Made by a program: the position numbers and the translations under genes
Part shown: positions 31,834 to 39,364 of the stretch, piece after piece
How the letters are laid out: the number at the start of each line of letters is the position of its first letter
Position numbering within the stretch: the stretch's first letter is position 1
DNA from: Cylindrobasidium torrendii FP15055 ss-10
Lineage: Eukaryota; Basidiomycota; Agaricomycetes; Agaricales; Physalacriaceae
Reading direction: 5' to 3'
Assembly: GCA_000934385.1 (NCBI GenBank)
Contig: KN880655.1
Location: 1-39,364 of the forward strand
Length of the DNA stretch: 39,364 nt
The notes under the pieces: model-generated
The model's input: only the letters and a program-made list of their open reading frames with translations
What the model was told of the DNA's origin: nothing
The model's database searches: none

Positions 31834-33966
31834 CTACTTGAACAGTGCCTGGAGGATGGTCATCACGCCCCAAGCACCAGGATCCGGCACCTTCTCCTGC
31901 TGCAACAAGCTCGAGTCAACATACGCTGAGCGCCCTGCCTTCGCATCGACCTCCTTGGTATACTCCGCGGCCTTGGTTGCGTTTTGCACAGCTGCTGGCC
32001 AACCCTGACCGAGCTCCTTGATGAAGCCAGCAAGAGGGTCGATGAGGGTACGCGATGGTGGACGTGCACGGGTGTAGGTGTAAAGTTTGTCGAGGGCGTC
32101 ACCCAGAGACTTCTTCCACACGTCGTCGGAGATGGAACCAGCGGAGGCGTTCGCCTTGAGAGCTTGTGCCAATCCAGAGAAGAAAATGCTGCCGACCTAT
32201 GAGAAGAGCTAATGAAGGGCAAAAGGTAAGACGTACGAATAGAGGGCACCGGATGTGCCACCCATATCCTTCGCTGCGATCTTGGCGACGACAACCATAT
32301 CCGCGATGATATCCTCGCCAGTAATCTCACCAGCCTTGACTGCCGCTTTGACGGAGTCCGCACCACCCTTGAGCGTCAAGCCACAGTCGCCATCACCAGC
32401 AATGGTGTCCATGCGAGTGATTTCTGGCTCAGCCGCAACGACAGCGTCGCATGCGCGGGTGATGTTCTCGATGAACGCCTTCGGGTCGGCAACCTTGACA
32501 CCAGAGCTGGCCGCAGTAGGCGATGGCTTAGTCTCCGCTTTGACAGTGAACTTGGAGATGTCGTTTGGTATTTGGGGGGAGGTCCATTTCCAGCCGGGCG
32601 CGTTCGCTTTCGCGTCAATGTAGCTGAGGAGGTCTTCTGTCTTTGGTGCGCCAGACTCGCCGGACTTGGGGAGAAGGAGGAGAGATACGGAGACACCGGG
32701 CATGTTAAGAGAAGTTATGAAGGTGCCGGCGATAGCGCGGACAACCTTGATCTTGCGAGTGGAAAGATCGACGGTGACGGAGCCCACGAAAGCGCCCAGC
32801 TCGAGTTCGCTGAAACCACCCAGGTTGTTGATGAAAACAACGACCTCATCGGAACCATCGTTCTTGAAGGGAACATAGCCGCGCTCCTTGTCGGTGTTGG
32901 AAGTGATAAGGTCGATGAGTTGGGGCACAAGTTCGTTGAGTTTGGGGACCGGTTTTAGGCGCTTGTTTCCGGATTCGTTGTGGATACCGAGACCGACTTC
33001 AACCTCGTCCAAACCGAGGTGAGCTTCACTAGTGGCAGTACCTGGCACCTGCGTGAAAAAAATCAATTAGCAGTTGATAGAATGTGCCAATGTTGCAAAC
33101 GTACGTGGCAATGCTCTAGGCCGACACCAATGGTTCCAATACGCCCTGCGACCCATTCTGCGACGTTGTAGACTTCGTCAAGGCTGGCACCCTTCGCCGC
33201 CGCCGCACCCGCGACCTTGTATGTCAAGACGACACCAGCCATTCCTCTGACGCAGGGTTAGGAGGGAAGAAAGGTGATGACCAAAAGACACACCTGCGGC
33301 CAACGATGCCTCCCTGGGTCTTCCCTACTGCAACATCGTCCCCAACGACGAGGAACTTTATGGGAGTCTTGTGGAGTTCTGCGGCATATTGCTCTTTTGC
33401 GAGACCGAAGTTGAGCACATCTCCAGTGTAGTTCCTGAGAGGGAGATGAGAACACGGCGAATATTGCAAATGTTGAATGTGCGTACTTGACGACAATGAG
33501 GGTACTAAATCAAACGGGATCAGTCGCGATCGCAGGAGTCCGGGGATGGAGAACGCACCCCGCGTCATTGTTGACGAGATCAATTCCATGGCGCACTTGC
33601 TTGGTGTTGGGAGACGCGAAGACGTTTCCACAGACGGCGGCTGTGTGGATCGCGATTATCAGCGACTATTTACTCTCTGCGTTCGAGAGGCGCACCAGTG
33701 AGCAGTCCCTCGCCCACAAAGCTACCATGCGCAGGTTCATGGCCAGAGCCACCTCCGCAAATCACAGCAACTTTGGAGGTATCCTGGTTCGCTTGGTAGA
33801 CGACTGCACGTAGATGAAGTCAGATCTCTGCAGATGGCTAGCCTAGGGCGAACTCACTCTTGTTCTCTACGTCAAGCGACAGCTGGTGGTTCAGAGTACA
33901 CAATCCCTTGAGGGACTCGACGACAAGATCGGCGGGGTCATTGATAAGGTGTTTCTGGAGTGACAT
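31834..33966 (-). CDS. DAK: Dihydroxyacetone kinase, 588 aa
   Basis: Eight exons with seven introns (55, 54, 54, 52, 47, 56 and 48 nt in total) give exactly 1767 nt. The DhaK half has [10 protein letters not shown] (53-62), a GGIVGRRGMAG loop, and GLGIHNESG carrying the His that covalently holds the substrate. The DhaL half has the Asp-rich Mg-ATP loop AGDGDCG and [17 protein letters not shown]. It is the ATP-dependent single-chain type that phosphorylates dihydroxyacetone to dihydroxyacetone phosphate, feeding glycolysis and removing a toxic triose. The last intron (32189-32236) uses the GGCAG acceptor that restores ALYSIFF. The C-terminus (LQALFK) is not a PTS1, so it is cytosolic. It is the second enzyme of the formaldehyde-assimilation route begun by the transketolase 8 kb away. 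Confidence 0.95.
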
Positions 33967-34042
33967 AGTTCTTGGTGGTGGGGAGTATGGGGGACGCGTT
34001 ACGCGTCTCAACTAGCTTTATATACCCCCGGCCCGGGGCCGG
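33967..34042 (-). promoter_or_regulatory. DAK core promoter: TATA box, palindrome and GC element
   Basis: TATATAAAG (minus strand) at 34016-34024. Between it and the ATG lies GACGCGTTACGCGTC (33993-34007), a perfect palindrome around one T with two ACGCGT sites. Directly upstream, 34030-34042 reads GGCCCGGGGCCGG, sharing ten bases with the transketolase/SDR promoter. Confidence 0.6.
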
Positions 34043-35896
34043 TGGTGCTAGAGGCAGAATCTTTCACCACTGCTGGTGATATCATCCCAAATGTGGGTAA
34101 AGGCTGTAATGCTGGTGTTATGGACACGTTGATGGCGTATGCAATGACCTTCGACTACTCTGACGGTCTCGTTCCCGCCGTAGGCGCTTGAATTCTCCTC
34201 CAGCTTGATGGCGGGCCATGGGCAATGGGCATTCTGTGCATCACTCTCGGATCCACGTGCGACGGCGATCGAACGCCTCAAATTTGCAGTTGAAACTTCC
34301 ATTGTCCAACGTCAACACGTCAACTTCCATCAAACTCTGGTCTGTCGTAGACTCGCAAACGAACTGTCAGTGCCACGGTTTTGGCTGGCTTTTGGACTTT
34401 AGAATTGGCCCCAGCGTCGTCGAGGAAAGGAAAGGAATCGTGGAGTTGCACTCGAAATCACACATGGCGAACCCCTTCACCAGGAGTCGCCTAGCGTCGT
34501 CGTTTTGCTTTGTGCTTTCCTACAATCCACCTTGATGTACTGCACCTGAGTATGAGATTGAGGTACATTCTGAATCTTCCAGAGTGAACCAACGATAAAT
34601 ATTAAATTGTGCACAAGAGGCTCACTACTGATAATCAACGGATGCTTGCAAGTTCCACCGCGGCTCCTCAAGCCCAACCTACGACCCAATCCTCGCAGAA
34701 TCAGAGACAAAGGCACTCTCGGTGAGATAAGAGTGATAAAATAAAAGAACGACTGATGGAGAACTTGTAGGACATTCGCAGGACGAGACGCCGCGAATTC
34801 GTTACTAAAACGTCGCTCGCCGATCATCGCCGCGGGGGCAGGGCAAAGCCAACTTGAAGAAGGGGCGGGAGGGTGCATCCAGAGGGAAAAATGACTTCGT
34901 TCTAACCTGTCAATTAGCCATAGATCTATATCCTGTTTCTTCGACGAGTACTGTTTCTTTCAGCGATGACAACGCCTAAAGTGGCTGTGCAACTCGGACA
35001 GTGGGTGAAAACACCATTGTGAAGAAAAACCCGCAGGCAATACTGTAAGGGGCATGAAGTTCGACGACGAATACAGTCGCATTCTCAGATTCACCGTTGT
35101 GTTCTCGACCGCACAGCTCGGACTCCGGAGGTGGTCGGACTTGGGTATGCCTGATCGAACTTGACTTTTGACGGTCACCTCACCTTCCACCACCTGGCCA
35201 CTTTCTACATATCACGGCGTCCTACGGCCACGCTTATACACGAGTATCTGGAGAGGAAGAATAAACGCCTCTCTGATTGTCAAGGGCCCATAGATCCGGC
35301 GCGAGTGAATTCCAGTCCTGGTATGTCCTGAACATGCCACTCATCTTGGGCACTACTAACTCGCTGGCATAGTCAAAAACAATAAATATCATCTATACCC
35401 CTTGATTTGGGACTTTCTTAACCCACTCGACGGACGATCTTCTTATTTGGACAGCGCATCTCCACTCGAAAGTTCACACACTCAACCAACTCATCAATCA
35501 CTGGTGCAAAGGATTCTTTCGGTTCCATCTCAACCATTCTTTATTTCCGGCCGCCCTGTTTAGGATTCATTATTGCTGGTCTTGAGGTCCAATAAGTGCG
35601 TCACTCATAATACACCTTTATCATCGAACTAACTCATTTCCTGAAGGATCTTAAATTGGACGTTTCCTCCTGTGCTCAGTGCGCGCTAAAGCCACACAAT
35701 CCGTATACTACTCGAGCATCTACGTGCCGAAAGCCTGGCCCCCAACTATTTTGTGCCACCGGATCCCTGCTCTGTCATTCTTCCCAGTGCGTCTATCCTC
35801 CGCCATCACCTCCGCCATATTAACTCAGCTCAGTATTTGGCTCTAATTTATATATATCCTTATCTCGCCACCACCACGTTCATTTAGGACGACTCG
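34043..35896. other. Long intergenic region, no gene recognised
   Basis: Nearly 1.9 kb. Frames of up to 133 codons exist (34477-34878 minus) but lack an ATG-led, domain-bearing product. The right part probably holds the 5' leader of the next gene, possibly with a leader intron; TTTATATATAT at 35847-35857 is a likely TATA box 40 nt before that ATG. Confidence 0.5.
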
Positions 35897-37846
35897 ATGA
35901 CAACAATATCAGCTCCCCTTCCTCGGCCTTCTCATCGCACTCGGCAAACCAACCATCGTGATTTTGCGTCGTCGACATCCCTACGTGTATCCGTGAAGCG
36001 AGAACCATCCGACATGCAACTGAAGCTTGAGGAGAGCCCAGACTTGCCTAACTCGGACGACGAGGACGAGATGGAAGTCGACCCCGATGTGCAGGAGTGT
36101 GGTTGGCGACACCCTAACGAAATGCGAATGCTCGACGTCGAGTCCTGGACACAGACCGAGATCATGCAGCAGTTGATCATCCACGCATTCTCGCTCCCCG
36201 GACGTTCGCCCAAACGCACGTACTTTGCACATGCCACACTCTCGAATGGCTCAACCACAGTCATCCCGCAGGCATACCGGGTGCCACTGATGTTCGCCGC
36301 TCATTTCATGTGGGAGAGTGCGAGAGTGGTGATCAAGGCAGGCGAATGGGCCGACTTTAAGCAAAAGATCCTCCATGTGGGAAGAGTGTGCTCTAAGTTC
36401 CTGGCAATGGCAGCAGACGAGGCGGAGAATGGGGGTATGGGACGGTCATGGCGATGTAAAGAGCTCGACCGCCTCCTCGTTCGGTATCGACTTGGGTGGC
36501 TCATCACGGACGACGCGTCGCTGGAAGAGTTCCATCAGACGTTTGGGGAGAATGAGTATCGGAAGGATCCCGTGAAGAAGTGTGCGTCGCTGTACTTTGG
36601 CTTGTGTCCCACTGACCCTCCCGTAGCTCAGACGAACTGGAGCAAGTTAGCCACAAAGGGCCACAAGGGCTTTCAGCTTACCGACGCACAGGTTGAGATG
36701 GGCTATTCCGCTGCCGAGTACATGCGGGATATATGGGAGGTCGACGGCAGTTGGGAGATCACATCCAAGCCGAGGAATGGTTCGACGAGTGCGTACCAGT
36801 ACTTCGAGGTTTTCAAGGCAACTGGACAGTGGGGCAAGGACACGGCGCATGTAGCGCCTGTCGAGAGTCGAATGGAACAGCCAGGGGAGAAGTCTTCCGC
36901 CACAGCTGCTCGTGAGGCAAAGGAACGACAGAAGGAGAAGGAGAAAGAGCGAGCGAAGGAGTTGGAACTAGAGCGGGAGCTCGAGCGGAAGGAGAAGGAG
37001 TGGGAATTGGAAAGAGAGAAAGAGAGGCAAAAACAAAGGGAGAGGGAGAGGGAGAAGGAGGCAGAGTTGGAAAAAGACAAGGAGAAGGAGAAGGAGAAAG
37101 AGAAGCAAGCGCCCGCAGCAAAGAAACCACGACCCAAAGACAGTGTCAAGCCCGCCCAGCGAAATGGGGCTGCGCGCGGAAAGGCCCCGGCGACTGCCCC
37201 GCCCAGAGCACCTCCTTCTGCCGCGTCAACCTCTACGGCCGCTCCGAGGACGGCACAGCCGAAAGCATCGACGTCTAGCATCCCGCTCAAGCCTGCAGTG
37301 GCCTCACGGCCTGCGCTCGTCATTAGCTCTGTTCCTGCCGCAAGCTCGTCTTCCATGATGCCGCCATATGATTACACTCAACGACAACCAGCTCCGTATC
37401 CCCACCAGCTTGCACAAGTGTACACTAATGGCGCGCCTGCAACGCCGCCGCCACCCCAGACAACGGTTGGCGGCACCGGGACGATGAAGACCTCTATACC
37501 TACGATCATGGATGCTCTGGAGACATTCAAGAAACAGAGCGGGCGTATAGCCGCGCTGGAGAAGGAGCTTGACGAGGTCAGACGGGCTGTGGCACGGCGG
37601 GATGCAAAGGATCTTAGGGTTGGATGGACGAACGGCGACGTCAAGGGAAAGGGAAAGGCAGTGGATGATTCTGACCCCCCGGCTGCTACCTCGAGCGGTG
37701 GCTGGTGGCGGTCCAACATGGGTCACTTATTACAAGACGGGGACGGGGACGTGATTATGGATGATGGACCTGGCGTATCAACACCGAGGGGTAGACGGAA
37801 AGCTGGCCGAATAGAACGGTCAGAGTCCAGTATGAGTAGTGGATAA
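35897..37846 (+). CDS. Unknown nuclear-looking protein with a long charged helix, 649 aa
   Basis: Unusually for this window it is a single uninterrupted exon. Residues 1-65 are basic, then acidic (DDEDEMEVDPD). Residues about 75-320 look globular and conserved in composition (CGWRHPNEMRMLDVESWTQ, FMWESARVVIKAGEWADF, GLCPTDPPVAQTNWSKL), including an AEYMRDIWEVDGSWE segment. About 337-404 is almost only Glu/Lys/Arg/Leu, a probable single alpha helix or coiled coil, followed by KKPRPKDSVK, a likely nuclear signal, and a Pro/Ala/Ser-rich disordered stretch. A short coiled coil (IAALEKELDEVRRAVARRD, about 552-570) precedes a Gly/Ser/Arg tail. No known domain recognised; function unknown. Confidence 0.85.
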   Translation: MTTISAPLPRPSHRTRQTNHRDFASSTSLRVSVKREPSDMQLKLEESPDLPNSDDEDEMEVDPDVQECGWRHPNEMRMLDVESWTQTEIMQQLIIHAFSLPGRSPKRTYFAHATLSNGSTTVIPQAYRVPLMFAAHFMWESARVVIKAGEWADFKQKILHVGRVCSKFLAMAADEAENGGMGRSWRCKELDRLLVRYRLGWLITDDASLEEFHQTFGENEYRKDPVKKCASLYFGLCPTDPPVAQTNWSKLATKGHKGFQLTDAQVEMGYSAAEYMRDIWEVDGSWEITSKPRNGSTSAYQYFEVFKATGQWGKDTAHVAPVESRMEQPGEKSSATAAREAKERQKEKEKERAKELELERELERKEKEWELEREKERQKQREREREKEAELEKDKEKEKEKEKQAPAAKKPRPKDSVKPAQRNGAARGKAPATAPPRAPPSAASTSTAAPRTAQPKASTSSIPLKPAVASRPALVISSVPAASSSSMMPPYDYTQRQPAPYPHQLAQVYTNGAPATPPPPQTTVGGTGTMKTSIPTIMDALETFKKQSGRIAALEKELDEVRRAVARRDAKDLRVGWTNGDVKGKGKAVDDSDPPAATSSGGWWRSNMGHLLQDGDGDVIMDDGPGVSTPRGRRKAGRIERSESSMSSG

Positions 37847-38259
37847 TTTGTATCTTGTAGCGAGTTTTTTTTTTCGCAAACGCATTTGCATGTCGTAGAT
37901 GGCGTCTTTACTGTCGGCCCACATTCATAAGAGCCTGACCAGTGCCAGTGACACTACATAACCTAGCATGCCTGGCTGCCCTGTACTTTTCCACAGCAAT
38001 GATACAAATAAGTCTATGTCAAGTGCATGATGAGAGTACAGAGGCTAGTGATTGTGGTACAGCACAGGCGGTACCCGGCAACCTCCGTTCCTAATGCAGC
38101 GAAGGGGGATGGTGCCCATAGTACGTAAGCGGCATCCCCACGGCGAGGAAAGGTGGCCGGAATGCCGCTGTCTGGGCGGCACCTGTGTGCGGAGTCTGTA
38201 TTCGTAGCGCGTAGATCAAGCATAGATTGTAAGATAAGATCAATGCTACCTTGACCACC
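37847..38259. other. Intergenic, nothing recognised
   Basis: A T-run at 37866-37874 follows the stop of the preceding gene. A 167-codon minus-strand frame (38014-38517) overlaps the next gene and has no domain. Confidence 0.5.
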
Positions 38260-39364
38260 ATGTCTGGCCACCTCGAGCAAGACGTTTGGCTTTACAATGA
38301 AAACCGCGGGATCACCGTCAAAATATGGCGCGACTATACATTGGAGGCTGCTTACAAGCATCACATTTACTGTGATCTTTGCTTTAAACGCATTCGCTCG
38401 ACAAGCGATGGATCGACTGCTCATTTTCTCAACCACCGTGGAATGAAGGGTTGTAAAAAATCCGCTAAAAATCGTGAATATGAACTGGTGCGTGCTCACA
38501 ACAGAACATTTGTCCACCGCTGACTGTCACGATTGAAGCATCGCGCGCAAGCGGCGCTTATCGTTCGGGTGCCTCTGACAGCCCCAACACCTGCATCGAC
38601 ACCTACCCCCAGCCATTCCCCCAATGCGACACTGGAGCCTGGATCCCCCATTCCTCATCAGCTCTATCCACCGGTAGACATTGTACAACCTTCTTTACTG
38701 TCAACCCCGCGGCCTCGCGCTGCTACACTACCTACAAGCCAGCGCGATATGCACCATACAGAACCTAATCCAAATTCCCACTCCGAACATAACGTGTACA
38801 CGCCTGAGGCACTTCAATTCGAGTACAGCCAATACATGGCTACAGATCGCTCTCGTACGCCGACCGCGTCTCCAGCAAGCAGCCGTGGCCGCCTTGCGAC
38901 CACGATTGAAGACTGTCCAGAAGAGGACTCTGAAAATGAGCAGTCTGATCCCGTGGATGAGGACGATGCTATCCCTGAGGATGAATGCTGCGCGGGTGCG
39001 GCAGTACTCTGGGATCCCGGCGAGCAATGGGAAACATATCCATGGGAGATGTACCATGGGAAGAATGGCCTGCCATGGCAGGTGATTGACATGTTCAACT
39101 CGGACGATGGGAGCCAGCACTTCCTTGTCTTGAGGGCTATTGGGAAGTGTTGTTTGCGATTGTCGGCCGAGGAGAAGGAGGCGGGGACATGTGCGGCCTG
39201 CCAGAGAGTTGCGAGCTCGAAGCGCTTGTCAGACCTTCGAAGGCGTATGAAAAATCCACCAGAACCTCATACATCGCTCCGCTATCTCAGTCGTGCACAA
39301 ATCAAGCACATCCTCAAGACCGTCCAGAGACAAGTCGTTGCGCTTGAGAAAGAGGTGGGTAGTT
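38260..39364 (+). CDS. BED-like zinc-finger protein, partial (runs off right edge)
   Basis: Exon 1 (38260-38487) and the open exon from 38539 join over a 51-nt intron (38488-38538: GTGCGT donor, GCTGAC branch, TTGAAG acceptor). The intron is 3n long and carries the only in-frame stop (TGA 38521). About 350 residues are visible. The N-terminal part has CDLC followed by HFLNHRGMKGC, spaced like a BED-type finger. A Ser/Pro-rich linker, an acidic region (EEDSENEQSDPVDEDD), a Trp-rich patch (WDPGEQWETYPWEMYHG), CAACQRV, and a terminal coiled coil (IKHILKTVQRQVVALEKE) follow. This layout recalls multi-copy Agaricomycete proteins linked to DNA transposons, an inference from memory. A possible GTGGGT donor lies at 39354. 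Confidence 0.7.

Noticed and set aside
32900..33030. Asn after the catalytic His of DAK (GIHNE) as an active-site change
   Set aside because: To my knowledge fungal DAKs commonly have His-Asn-Glu at this place, so it is normal.
34477..34878. 133-codon minus-strand frame as a gene
   Set aside because: No convincing start or domain; composition looks random.
36703..37356. 217-codon minus-strand frame rich in Ser/Phe
   Set aside because: Mirror image of the E/K/R-rich coding region on the plus strand.
38521..38523. Nonsense mutation making the right-edge gene a pseudogene
   Set aside because: The TGA lies within a canonical 51-nt intron.

Overview
The window looks like nuclear DNA of a filamentous basidiomycete, most likely an Agaricomycete. 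Nearly every gene is split by short introns of about 45-60 nt with GTRNGT donors, CTRAY branch sites and YAG acceptors. The gene families fit as well: a MYND finger protein with a C-terminal MYND domain, several lineage-specific F-box proteins, a Zn2Cys6 regulator with a fungal-specific domain, sugar porters, and TATA boxes 35-90 nt before many start codons. All models were spliced by eye from the sequence; those whose exons add up to an exact multiple of three carry more weight.

Layout. 1-330 is a 39-bp minisatellite. 0.9-4.2 kb holds a small unknown gene, a 337-aa NAD(P)-binding protein and an F-box protein. 4.5-10.5 kb holds two paralogous F-box proteins, both with five introns at matching places, on either side of a MYND protein; a small C2H2 finger protein and a membrane protein follow to 13.1 kb. 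13.7-16.8 kb holds a second tandem pair of paralogs, of unknown function. This first 17 kb is rich in duplicated, lineage-restricted genes.

18-34 kb is metabolic: an MFS sugar/polyol porter, a transketolase of the dihydroxyacetone-synthase (DHAS) type, a divergently transcribed short-chain dehydrogenase, a Zn2Cys6 transcription factor and, after a small membrane protein and a secreted proline-rich protein, dihydroxyacetone kinase (DAK). DHAS plus DAK are the two steps that turn xylulose-5-phosphate and formaldehyde into triose phosphates. With a transporter, an oxidoreductase and a regulator close by, this reads as a candidate catabolic cluster for a C1/triose or polyol substrate. The DAK promoter and the DHAS/SDR promoter share a 10-bp GC-rich element.

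35.9 kb to the right edge holds a 649-aa nuclear-looking protein with a long E/K/R helix and the 5' part of a BED-like finger protein that may come from a mobile element. I see no tRNA, rRNA or CRISPR.
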